A stretch of 19,245 nt of DNA from CAZVUW01 sp964629825 (GTDB lineage: Bacteria > Actinomycetota > Nitriliruptoria > Euzebyales > Egibacteraceae), in NCBI GenBank assembly GCA_964629825.1, contig CAZVUW010000063.1, positions 1 through 19,245 on the forward strand, in the 5' to 3' direction. The translations under genes were made by a program, and so were the position numbers. Numbering within the stretch: the first letter of the stretch is position 1; the number at the start of each line of letters is the position of its first letter. The notes below the pieces were generated by a model that was not told where the DNA came from, did no database searches, and was given only the letters and a program-made list of their open reading frames with translations. Below are positions 7,297 through 15,683 of the stretch, in pieces.

Positions 7297-8409
7297 ATGT
7301 TCCTCGCATGGCGTGAAATCCGTCGGGCCAAGGCTCGCTTCCTCCTCCTCGCCGGGGCGGTGGGTCTGCTCATGTACGTCCTGCTCGTCTTCCAGGCCGT
7401 CTCGGACGGCTTGGTGTCAGGGCTGACCGGGGCGATCGAGAAGTCCTCCGCCGAGGTGCTGGTCTTCGCCGAGGAGGCACGCCGCAACCCGTCGGCGAGC
7501 ACTCTGTCCACCGAGGTGGCCGATCAGGTCGCCGAGGTCGACGGCGTCGCCGAGGTCGCCGCCCTGGGGCAGTCGTTCTTCAGCGTCGAGGCCGGCGGCG
7601 AGGGGCTCGAGGCGGTCCTGTTCGGGATCGACCCCGAGGGACCGGGAGCCCCGACGACGGTGGTCGACGGGCGGCTGCCAGAGGCCGTCGGTGAGGTCGT
7701 CGCCAGCGTTCAGGACGAGTCCGGCTTCGGCATCGGCGACACCGTCAAGCTCGAGCCCCACGGCCAGGAGCTCACCGTCGTCGGCATCGCCGAGGCGGCC
7801 CAGCTCAACGTGCTGCCCACCCTCTACGGAACCTTCGACACCTACACCGAGGCGGTGCGCGGACGCGCACCCGTCCTCCAGGACGTCCCCGCATCGATCC
7901 TTGCGGTAAGCGTCGCCGACGGGGCGGAGCCCGTCGACGTCGCCGAGCGCATCACCGCCGAGGTGGACCGGGTTGAGGCGCTCGATCGAGAGACAGCGGT
8001 CGAGTCGCTGCCGGGCAGCGAGCAGGTCACGCAGTCGTTCAGCATCCTCAACGGACTGCTGTTCGCGGTCGTCACCATCGTGACCGGCGTGTTCTTCCTG
8101 ATCCTGACGGTTCAGAAGCGCGACGCGCTCGTCCTGCTGCGCGCCGTCGGCGCCAGCCCCGGCGACCTGGTCAAGCCGGTCGTGCTCCAGGTGGGCGTTG
8201 TCGTCGGTGGTGGTCTCATCGCCGGCACGGCGCTGGCCGCGGTCACGCTGGTCGGCCTCTCCTCGATCCTGGAGGTGAGCCTGGCGGCGCGAACGGTCCT
8301 GACCACGGCCGTCGCCGTCCTGGTCCTCGGCCTGATCGCCGCGTCCGGCGCCATCCGACGGATTCTGCGGATCGAACCCATCGAGATCACCGGCGTGGAG
8401 GTCGCCTGA
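7297..8409 (+). CDS. FtsX-like ABC transporter permease (first)
   Basis: A 370-aa permease of the FtsX/MacB type (type VII ABC, mechanotransmission or lipid/drug export). It has one N-terminal helix (about 14-33), a large extracytoplasmic domain (about 40-245) and three C-terminal helices (249-271, 294-320, 332-354). The cytoplasmic loop QKRDALVLLRAVGAS (273-287) is the conserved coupling segment that contacts the ATPase. ATG at 7297 is used because homology starts there (FLAWREIRR, amphipathic lead-in helix). It has no clear Shine-Dalgarno, but TAAAGT ends 8 nt upstream, suggesting a leaderless transcript. The stop overlaps the next start as TGATG. This is the first gene of a permease-permease-ATPase operon. 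Confidence 0.9.
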   Translation: MFLAWREIRRAKARFLLLAGAVGLLMYVLLVFQAVSDGLVSGLTGAIEKSSAEVLVFAEEARRNPSASTLSTEVADQVAEVDGVAEVAALGQSFFSVEAGGEGLEAVLFGIDPEGPGAPTTVVDGRLPEAVGEVVASVQDESGFGIGDTVKLEPHGQELTVVGIAEAAQLNVLPTLYGTFDTYTEAVRGRAPVLQDVPASILAVSVADGAEPVDVAERITAEVDRVEALDRETAVESLPGSEQVTQSFSILNGLLFAVVTIVTGVFFLILTVQKRDALVLLRAVGASPGDLVKPVVLQVGVVVGGGLIAGTALAAVTLVGLSSILEVSLAARTVLTTAVAVLVLGLIAASGAIRRILRIEPIEITGVEVA

Positions 8410-9515
8410 TGCGCATCGCACTCCGCGAGCTCTGGCGTCGACCCGGCCGCTTCCTCCCGGTCGGCGCGGCCTTCACCCTGCTCGTGCTGCTGCTGCTCGT
8501 GCTGGGGGCGTTCCTCGACGGGCTGTACCTGGGCCAGACCGGCGCCATGCGAGCGCAGGGCCGTTCCGTGCTCGTGTACAGCGACGACGCTCGGCTGCAG
8601 ATCAACCTGTCGCGCCTGGACGGGGCGGTCGCGGACGCCGTCGCGGCGGTGGATGGGGTCGAGGAGGTCGGAGGACTCGGGACCGCCACGGTCCCCGCTC
8701 GTGTGCCGGCCTCCGAGGGCCTCGATGACGACCTCGTCGACGTCGCCGTGATCGGCTACGAGCGCGCCACCGACGTCCTGCCCGAGCCGCCCGGGGAGGG
8801 GGAGGCCGTCGTCGACCGCCGACTCGAGGACATCGCCGGGGTCGAGATCGGCGACACGCTGCGCATCGGCCCTGACGAGGAGGAGGTCACGATCTCCGCC
8901 TGGGTCGAGGACACCACCATGGGCCGGCCGAGCATCTGGGTGGAGCCGGACACGTGGCGGAGGATCCAGACCGCCGCCTCGCCCGTGAACGCCGTGTCCG
9001 AGGACGCCTTCCAGATCCTCTCCGTCGCGGTCGCCGACGACGCCGACCTCGCGGAGGTCGCCGGTCGCATCGACGAGGCGACGGGTGCGACCACGACCGT
9101 CACCGTCGACGAGGCCATCGCGGCCATGCCGGGGGTCGAGCAGCAGAGCCAGGTGTTCTCCGCGATCATCGCGATCACGTTCGGCGTCGCCGGGCTGGTG
9201 GTGGCGCTGTTCTTCGCTCTCCTGACCCTCGAGCGCGAGTGGCTGTACGCCGTGCTGAAGGCGGTCGGGGGACGCAGCCTCGACCTGATCGCGGGTGTGA
9301 CCGCGCAGGCCGCCGTGGTCGCGGCCGGCGCGATCATCCTCGGTGGAGCCATCGGCATCGGCCTCCTGGGCGCGGTTCCGGCCGAGCTGCCGGTGCGGCT
9401 CGAGCCGGCGCGGCTGGCGCAGGTCGCCGGCGGCGCACTGCTGACCGCGGTCATCGGAGGCATGACCACGTTGCGGAGGATCCTCCGGATCGACCCCGCG
9501 CAGACCATCGGCTGA
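8409..9515 (+). CDS. FtsX-like ABC transporter permease (second)
   Basis: A 368-aa partner permease with the same plan as the previous gene: helix 1 at about 15-36, an extracytoplasmic domain (40-248) and helices at 250-272, 296-321 and 335-352. The coupling loop is EREWLYAVLKAVGGRS (275-290). Both permeases end with RRILRI followed by E/D-P, so they probably arose by duplication and form a heterodimer. ATG at 8409 shares its A with the stop TGA of the first permease, which implies translational coupling. The ATPase gene follows 14 bp downstream. The substrate cannot be read from the sequence. Confidence 0.9.
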   Translation: MRIALRELWRRPGRFLPVGAAFTLLVLLLLVLGAFLDGLYLGQTGAMRAQGRSVLVYSDDARLQINLSRLDGAVADAVAAVDGVEEVGGLGTATVPARVPASEGLDDDLVDVAVIGYERATDVLPEPPGEGEAVVDRRLEDIAGVEIGDTLRIGPDEEEVTISAWVEDTTMGRPSIWVEPDTWRRIQTAASPVNAVSEDAFQILSVAVADDADLAEVAGRIDEATGATTTVTVDEAIAAMPGVEQQSQVFSAIIAITFGVAGLVVALFFALLTLEREWLYAVLKAVGGRSLDLIAGVTAQAAVVAAGAIILGGAIGIGLLGAVPAELPVRLEPARLAQVAGGALLTAVIGGMTTLRRILRIDPAQTIG

Positions 9516-9529
9516 CAGGGAGAATTCTG

Positions 9530-10207
9530 ATGCCGGCATTGGAGCTCAAGCAGGTCCGGAAGGTGTTCGGGGAGGGCGACAACCAGGTCGTCGCTCTCAA
9601 CGACGTGGACCTGTCCGTGGGCGACGACGAGCTGCTGATCCTGATGGGTCCGTCCGGCTCCGGTAAGACCACGCTGCTGACCGTGGCCGGCGCGCTGCTG
9701 TCCCCGACGGCGGGCACGGTCCTGGTCGGCGGCGAGGACATCTCGAACCTCGACAGCAAGGGGCTGGCGCGCTTCCGGCGCGAGCAGGTCGGTTTCGTCT
9801 TCCAGTCCGTGAACCTGGTGCCGTTCCTGACCGCGCGCGAGAACCTCCTGGCAGTCCGCGAGCTCGGACGCGGTCGGTCCGGCAAGGCGGCCCGCCGGCG
9901 CGCCGACCAGCTGCTCGACGAGCTGGGGCTCGCCGACCGCGCCAACAACCTGCCGAGCCAGCTGTCGGGCGGTCAGCGCCAGCGCGTCGCCATCGGTCGG
10001 GCGCTGATGAACGAGCCCTCGCTGGTCCTGGTCGATGAGCCGACGGCCGCCCTGGACTCCCAGCTCGGTCGCCAGGTGATGGATCTACTGCGCCGTGAGG
10101 TCAAGGACCGCGGCGTGGCGGCGGTGGTCGTCACCCACGACGAGCGCCTGCTCGACTTCGGCGACCGCACCCTGCACATCCTCGACGGCAACCTGACCGA
10201 CCCCTGA
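9530..10207 (+). CDS. ABC transporter ATP-binding protein (LolD/MacB type)
   Basis: A 225-aa ABC ATPase with intact motifs: Walker A GPSGSGKTT (40-48), Q-loop FQSVN (91-95), signature LSGGQ (145-149), Walker B LVLVDE (165-170) and the H-loop His in VVTHDE (200-205). Length and the VDEPTAALD form are typical of LolD/MacB/DevA-type ATPases that drive FtsX-like permeases, so it powers the two permeases encoded just upstream. ATG at 9530 has GGGAG (9518-9522) 7 nt upstream; the frame is open further upstream but only as a shadow of the permease gene. A degenerate copy of the 36-bp repeat begins about 15 bp after its stop. Confidence 0.95.
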   Translation: MPALELKQVRKVFGEGDNQVVALNDVDLSVGDDELLILMGPSGSGKTTLLTVAGALLSPTAGTVLVGGEDISNLDSKGLARFRREQVGFVFQSVNLVPFLTARENLLAVRELGRGRSGKAARRRADQLLDELGLADRANNLPSQLSGGQRQRVAIGRALMNEPSLVLVDEPTAALDSQLGRQVMDLLRREVKDRGVAAVVVTHDERLLDFGDRTLHILDGNLTDP

Positions 10208-10221
10208 TGGCGCTGCGCTGG

Positions 10222-10544
10222 GGAGCCACCGCATCGCTGATCGAGCGCCTCGCATGGGGCGGAAGATCCGCCTCCCCGTATAAGCGCCTACAGTCCGAGG
10301 GCGCTACCGCTTCGCTACTTGAGCGCCGGTCCGGGGGCGCTACCGCTTCGCTACTTGAGCGCCGGTCCGGGGGCGCTACCGCTTCGCTANNNNNNNNNNN
10401 NNNNNNNNNNNNNNNNNNNNNNNNNNNNNNNNNNNNNNNNNNNNNNNNNNNNNNNNNNNNNNNNNNNNNNNNNNNNNNNNNNNNNNNNNGCTTCGCTACT
10501 TGAGCGCCGGTCCGGGGGCGCTACCGCTTCGCTACTTGAGCGCC
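10222..10544. repeat. Tandem array of 36-bp palindromic units
   Basis: This stretch between the ABC operon and the response regulator has no supported gene and is a tandem repeat. Clean units start at 10300, 10336 and 10372, then a 100-N gap, then a partial unit (10490-10508) and a final unit at 10517-10544. The period is exactly 36 bp. Each unit carries GGCGCT, 16 nt including CCGCTTCGCTACTTG, and AGCGCC, so the arms form a 6-bp stem; 8 nt separate it from the next GGCGCT, which can pair with the previous AGCGCC instead. Two diverged copies (10222-10257 and 10258-10299, the latter 6 bp longer) precede the array. The last arm ends on the first base of the response regulator's stop. It may act as a bidirectional terminator. 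Confidence 0.85.
10390..10489. other. Assembly gap (100 N) inside the repeat array
   Basis: Exactly 100 undetermined bases inside the 36-bp array. The left contig ends in GCTTCGCTA and the right contig starts with the same nine bases. This is the pattern expected when an assembler cannot resolve a tandem repeat, so the true copy number is unknown. Confidence 0.95.
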
Positions 10545-11185
10545 TAGAGAAGTCCCTGTCGGAGGGCTGCCGCGACCGCCGCCGCCCGGTCGTTGACGCC
10601 GAGCTTTGCGTAGATGTGGCCGAGGTGGGTCTTGACGGTCGCCTCGCTGATGAAGAGCCGCCGCGCCGCCGCGGCGTTCGTGTGACCCTCCGCGATGATC
10701 GACAGGATCTCCCGCTCGCGCTCGGTGAGCGGCTCCGCCGCGGGGGAGCGCACCCGGCCGACCAGGCGGCTCGCCACCGCCGGTGACAGCACCGACTCGC
10801 CGCGCGCGGCCGCGCGCACGGCTCTGAACAGGTCCTCGCGCGGCGCGTCCTTGAGCAGATAGCCGGTCGCACCGGCCTCGATGGCGGGGATGACGTCGCG
10901 GTCCGTGTCGTAGGTGGTGAGGACCAGCACCCGCACCTCGCCGTCCTCGGCCAGCAGCTCGCGCGTCGCCGACACGCCGTCCAGCTCGGGCATGCGCAGA
11001 TCCATCAGCACGACGTCGGGCCGGAACAGCCGCGTCCGCGTGATCGCCTCGCGGCCGTTCGCGGCCTCGCCCACCACCTCGAAGTCGGGCTCGCCGGTGA
11101 ACATGCCGCGCAGGCCGTCGCGCACGACCGGGTGGTCGTCGACGATCAGCAGCCGGATGGGTCCGGCGGTCTGCGCCTCAGACAT
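10544..11185 (-). CDS. NarL/FixJ family response regulator
   Basis: A 213-aa two-component response regulator. The receiver domain (about 10-125) has the acidic pocket DD at 16-17, the phospho-acceptor Asp62 in VLMDLRMPELDG, Thr90/Thr91 and Lys112. The C-terminal LuxR-type helix-turn-helix (about 153-210) has LTEREREIL and the recognition segment ISEATVKTHLGHIYAKLGV. It should bind DNA as a dimer when phosphorylated by the kinase encoded immediately upstream. ATG at 11185 lies inside the kinase gene; the 8-nt overlap and lack of a Shine-Dalgarno point to translational coupling. It is the last gene of the ATPase-permease-kinase-regulator operon and its stop abuts the 36-bp repeat array. Confidence 0.95.
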   Translation of the reverse strand: MSEAQTAGPIRLLIVDDHPVVRDGLRGMFTGEPDFEVVGEAANGREAITRTRLFRPDVVLMDLRMPELDGVSATRELLAEDGEVRVLVLTTYDTDRDVIPAIEAGATGYLLKDAPREDLFRAVRAAARGESVLSPAVASRLVGRVRSPAAEPLTEREREILSIIAEGHTNAAAARRLFISEATVKTHLGHIYAKLGVNDRAAAVAAALRQGLL

Positions 11186-12476
11186 CGACGGGAGGGATCG
11201 CCGGTACGCGCGCCGACACCGCCGTGCCGTCCCCTGCGCTCGACTCGATGACCAGGGAGCCGGACAGCCGCTCCACCCGGGCGCGCATCGTCGACAGGCC
11301 GAAGCCGCCGTCGGCGGCGGTCCCCGCGGAGCCGGACGTCGACCCAGGAGCACCGGCGCCGGCGAGGACGCGCGGCGCGTAGTTCGGGACCTCGAAGCCG
11401 ATCCCGTCGTCGCGGACGTCCAGGGCCACCTCGTCACCGGTGAACGACAGCGTCAGCCCGACGCGTGTGGCCCGGGCGTGCTTCGCGACGTTGGCGAGGG
11501 ACTCCTGCGCGACCCGCAGCAGCGTCATCTCGACCTCGGGGTGCAGGTCGTGAACGGGTCCGTGCAGGTGCGTCTGGACCGCAACCTCGTGCAGGTTCGA
11601 CCACTCCTCGGCGAGCACCGACAGCGCCTCGGGCAGCCGTGCCGCCTCCAGCTCGTCCGGTTGCAGTGCCAGGACGGAGCGGCGCGCCGAACGCAGGCTC
11701 TCGCGGGCAAGGGCCAGCGCCTTGTCGAGGTGGCGGTCCAGCTCGGCGTCGTCGTCCCGGCTCTGGCTGGCGGCCTCGAGCTGGGTGATGACCCCGACGA
11801 GCCCCTGTGCGAGGGTGTCGTGGAGCTCGTGCGCCATGCGCTGGCGCTCGTCGCGGACGGCGGCCTCGCGCGCCTGGCTCACCAGCTGGGCGTGCAGCCC
11901 CGCGTTCTCCGCGAGCGTGGCCTGGAGCCGGTCGACCATCTGCCGGCGCTGCTCGCTGAGCTCTGTCAGCTTCGCGCTGCCGAAGTACCCCCCGCTGATC
12001 GCCGCGGTCTGGATCACGATGATGGTCACGAACATGACCGCCATGCCGAAGTCGTCGGTCGGCACCCCGCCCCAGGTGAGGGCGTGGATGGCGAACGACG
12101 TCAGGCCGATCCCGAGGACGACGACCGGCCAGGGGCGCAGCAGCACGGCGTGGAAGAAGCCGGTGATCGCGAAGACGAAGAACAGCGGGTGCAGGGCCAT
12201 CAGCACCGACGAGATCGCGAGCAGGCCGGCGAAGTACACGAGCAGCGGGCCGACCCGCGCCCTCCAGGCGGGGGGTGGCAGGGTGAAGGCCCCCGCCACC
12301 CAGGCAGCAGCGAGCGCCGCGACCAGGACGATCGTCGAGCGCGAGCCCGCCGACGCCGGATCCGCCACGGTCAGGACGGTGCTGATGGCCAGCAGGGCGT
12401 AGGGCGCCCAGCGCTCGACGCGGGCCTCCCAGCGCTGCCAGGCCGCCGGCGCCAAGCCCGCCGTCGCGGGCTTCAC
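11178..12476 (-). CDS. HisKA_3 sensor histidine kinase
   Basis: A 432-aa membrane sensor kinase of the NarX/LiaS/DesK class. Residues about 24-163 are a string of hydrophobic segments (roughly five or six helices) with no sizeable extracytoplasmic domain, so the signal is probably sensed in the membrane. A coiled-coil linker (about 170-205) precedes the HisKA_3 dimerisation domain. The phospho-acceptor is His219 in MAHELHD. The ATPase domain has the N-box (ESLANVAKHA, 325-334), G1 DDGIG (356-360) and G2 GFGL (391-394). A Gly/Ser/Ala-rich insert of about 25 residues separates G1 and G2. I chose GTG at 12476: GAGG lies 7-8 nt upstream and the start falls 25 nt after the permease stop. Longer starts would run into the permease gene. 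Confidence 0.9.
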   Translation of the reverse strand: MKPATAGLAPAAWQRWEARVERWAPYALLAISTVLTVADPASAGSRSTIVLVAALAAAWVAGAFTLPPPAWRARVGPLLVYFAGLLAISSVLMALHPLFFVFAITGFFHAVLLRPWPVVVLGIGLTSFAIHALTWGGVPTDDFGMAVMFVTIIVIQTAAISGGYFGSAKLTELSEQRRQMVDRLQATLAENAGLHAQLVSQAREAAVRDERQRMAHELHDTLAQGLVGVITQLEAASQSRDDDAELDRHLDKALALARESLRSARRSVLALQPDELEAARLPEALSVLAEEWSNLHEVAVQTHLHGPVHDLHPEVEMTLLRVAQESLANVAKHARATRVGLTLSFTGDEVALDVRDDGIGFEVPNYAPRVLAGAGAPGSTSGSAGTAADGGFGLSTMRARVERLSGSLVIESSAGDGTAVSARVPAIPPVDV

Positions 12477-12501
12477 ACCGACCTCGGAGCCGCTGATGGT
12501 C

Positions 12502-13278
12502 TCACCCCCAACGGAACAGCTTGGCCGCGCCGACGCCGGCCAGGATGGCGAACAGCGCCAGCACGGCCAGGCTAGTGCCGGAGGGCGCCGCACCGAACCA
12601 GGTGTCCTGCAACGCCTGCACCGCCGCGCCCGCGGGGCTGAGGTCGCTGATGGTTCGCAGGGTCTCCGGCATCCCGTCGCGCGGGAACCACAGGCCGGCC
12701 AGGAACATCAGCGGGAACCACAGAAGCGTGCCCAGCGCCTGACCGGCGCTGGCGCTGGGGGCGATCGCCGCGACCAGCAGCCCCAGCGTGAACAGCGCCG
12801 CGGCCGCCAGCACGAACGCGAGCAGGAAGCCGAGCGGGTTCTGCGGGAGATCGATGTTGAACGCGAGCGCCGCAACCGCCACCGCCATCAGGCTGGCGAG
12901 CAGAGCGGACCCCAGGTGCACCAGGAGCTGGGCCGACAGGACCCTGGCCGGCGAGATCGGGGTGGTCCGCAGGCGCCGCAGGACGCCGCGCTCGCGGTAG
13001 GTGGTCAGGGTCGCGGGCAGCGCCGTGATGCCGAGCATCGCCAGCGCGAACACCAGCATCACCGGCGCGTACACGTCGACCGGTCGGCGTCCGCCCAGCT
13101 CCTCGGCCGCGTCCAGGAAGCCGGGGAACAGCGATCCGACCGCGAACAGCAGCAGGGCGGGGAACAGCAACCCGAAGAGGATGCCGACCGGCTCGCGCAC
13201 GAACAGCTTGGTCTCGACGGCGAGAAGCTGGCGCATGGCGCGCCCCACCGGCGCCCTCTCTGTGGTCGTAGCAGACAT
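12502..13278 (-). CDS. ABC-2 type transporter permease
   Basis: A 258-aa ABC-2 permease of the drug/lipid exporter type. Six hydrophobic segments are visible at about 30-52, 68-90, 117-140, 149-173, 181-199 and 235-254. The cytoplasmic TTYRERGVLRRLRTTPISP (92-110) is the family hallmark coupling region. ATG at 13278 overlaps the ATPase stop as TGATG, so the two are co-translated. With the ATPase it forms an exporter similar in layout to the DrrAB/YvfR-YvfS type systems, which often sit beside a kinase and regulator as here. Substrate unknown. Confidence 0.92.
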   Translation of the reverse strand: MSATTTERAPVGRAMRQLLAVETKLFVREPVGILFGLLFPALLLFAVGSLFPGFLDAAEELGGRRPVDVYAPVMLVFALAMLGITALPATLTTYRERGVLRRLRTTPISPARVLSAQLLVHLGSALLASLMAVAVAALAFNIDLPQNPLGFLLAFVLAAAALFTLGLLVAAIAPSASAGQALGTLLWFPLMFLAGLWFPRDGMPETLRTISDLSPAGAAVQALQDTWFGAAPSGTSLAVLALFAILAGVGAAKLFRWG

Positions 13279-14231
13279 CAGACCCTCCCCTCCGCGGGCT
13301 CGTCGCCCGCCTCCGCTCGGCGCCCGGTCAGAGAGACGAAGGCGTCGTCTAGGCTCGGCTGCTCGATCCGCAGCGACCTGGCGATCACGCCCTCTCGGGC
13401 GAGCAGTGCGGTGACGGCGTGGATCACCTCGCCGTGGCCGCGCACGGTGAGCTCGCGCCCGTCCCGCGTGACGCTCGTCACCTCGGGCAGTGCCGTGAGC
13501 AGGGCCTCGGCGATCGGCACCGACGGCCGGAAGTGCAGGACCTGCTCATCGACCGTGCCGGCGACCAGCGCATCGGGCGTGTCGAGCGCGATGATCCGAC
13601 CGCCGTCGACGATCGCGACGCGATCGCACAGCCGCTCGGCCTCCTCCATCGCGTGGGTGACGAGCAGGACCGTCACGCCGGAGTCGCGGACGCGCTCGAT
13701 CAGCGCCCAGGTGTCGCGTCGCGCCTGCGGATCGAGCCCCGTCGTGAGCTCGTCCAGGATCACCAGCTCCGGCCGCCCAACCATTGCGAGCGCGATGGAC
13801 AGCCGCTGCTTCTGCCCGCCGGACAGCTTGCGGTAGGCCACGGATCTTGACGCGGCAAGACCGAGCTGCTCCAGCAGCGCCTCCCGAACGGCGGCCCGCC
13901 CCTCGGGCGGCTCGGGGTAGAAGGCGCCGTACAGGTCGAGCGCCTCCTCGACCCGCAGCCGGTCCGGCGGCTGGCTCTCCTGAAGCTGCACGCCCAGTCG
14001 CTGCCGCAGCTCCTCGGCCTCCGCCACCGGGTCCAGGCCCAGCACGCGGATCCGTCCGCGGTCTAGCCTGCGCAGCCCCGCGATGCACTCGACGGTCGTG
14101 GTCTTGCCGGCGCCGTTCGGCCCGAGCAGGCCGAAGATCTCACCGGCCTCGACCGTGAAGCTCACCCCGTCGACCGCGACGGTCGACCCGTACGTCTTTC
14201 CGAGATCCTCCACCTCGAGCACCGTGCTCAC
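13278..14231 (-). CDS. ABC transporter ATP-binding protein (drug-export type)
   Basis: A 317-aa ABC ATPase of the DrrA/CcmA-like ABC-2 exporter group. Motifs: Walker A GPNGAGKTT (37-45), Q-loop around QLQESQ (82-87), signature LSGGQKQR (136-143), Walker B LVILDE (156-161) and H-loop VTHAMEE (191-197). The D-loop region reads DELTTGLD where DEPTTGLD is usual. The C-terminal extension beyond about 225 (LHFRPS onwards, ending in a conserved LEQ-like IEQPSLDDAFVSLTG segment) matches this group. I prefer GTG at 14231 to ATG at 14255, because AGGAGG sits 5 nt before the GTG while the ATG has no RBS. It is the first gene of the four-gene minus-strand operon. Confidence 0.93.
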   Translation of the reverse strand: MSTVLEVEDLGKTYGSTVAVDGVSFTVEAGEIFGLLGPNGAGKTTTVECIAGLRRLDRGRIRVLGLDPVAEAEELRQRLGVQLQESQPPDRLRVEEALDLYGAFYPEPPEGRAAVREALLEQLGLAASRSVAYRKLSGGQKQRLSIALAMVGRPELVILDELTTGLDPQARRDTWALIERVRDSGVTVLLVTHAMEEAERLCDRVAIVDGGRIIALDTPDALVAGTVDEQVLHFRPSVPIAEALLTALPEVTSVTRDGRELTVRGHGEVIHAVTALLAREGVIARSLRIEQPSLDDAFVSLTGRRAEAGDEPAEGRV

Positions 14232-14235
14232 GGCC

Positions 14236-14241
14236 ACCTCC
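14236..14241 (-). promoter_or_regulatory. AGGAGG ribosome binding site deciding the ATPase start
   Basis: AGGAGG on the minus strand lies 5 nt before GTG 14231 and inside the codons that would be read if translation began at ATG 14255. A consensus Shine-Dalgarno at ideal spacing favours the shorter protein. Confidence 0.6.
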
Positions 14242-14381
14242 TGGTTCGACTCCATCCCAGAGTCACCGGTGGCGGCTCCTAGAGCCTCGGGCGACCGGCG
14301 CGGAGGAGGCGGCGGTGCGGTGGATCGGCGCGCGGCCGGCCGGGCGATCGAAGATCAGCCGAACGGGGGATGCGCGGCTCC

Positions 14382-14387
14382 TATGCT
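14382..14387 (+). promoter_or_regulatory. Candidate -10 for a leaderless aminotransferase transcript
   Basis: TATGCT matches TATAAT at four of six positions and ends 8 nt before the ATG at 14396, so transcription would begin at or next to the start codon. The gene has no Shine-Dalgarno. No clear -35 is visible. The rest of the 164-bp divergent region contains only a weak GGCTC-CTA-GAGCC palindrome (14274-14286). Confidence 0.4.
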
Positions 14388-14395
14388 GCGCACCC

Positions 14396-15577
<1,182 letters not shown>

Positions 15578-15633
15578 CGGCATCGCGCCTGCGGCCGGCC
15601 TGGTGCTTGACGTGCGAGGTCGGCGCTGCGAAG

Positions 15634-15667
15634 CCCCCGCCGGATCCCCCCAGAAGCCCGGCGGGGG
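15634..15667. terminator. Hairpin between convergent aminotransferase and ycnI-like genes
   Basis: CCCCCGCCGG (15634-15643) pairs perfectly with CCGGCGGGGG (15658-15667), a 10-bp all-GC stem with a 14-nt loop. It lies in the 106-bp space between two convergent genes, 57 bp after one stop and 17 bp after the other. No T-tract is present. A shared bidirectional terminator is likely. Confidence 0.65.
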
Positions 15668-15683
15668 TCGCAGCAGCCGTGGC

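Noticed and set aside
7417..9539. Long minus-strand open frames opposite the FtsX permeases
   Set aside because: Shadow frames; the plus strand has operon overlaps, hydrophobic segments and conserved coupling loops.
10300..10544. CRISPR array (repeat length of 36 bp fits)
   Set aside because: The units are directly adjacent with no unique spacers, and no cas genes are present in the window.
10914..13836. Long plus-strand open frames opposite the kinase, permease and ATPase genes
   Set aside because: Low-complexity shadow translations of genes with intact motifs on the minus strand.
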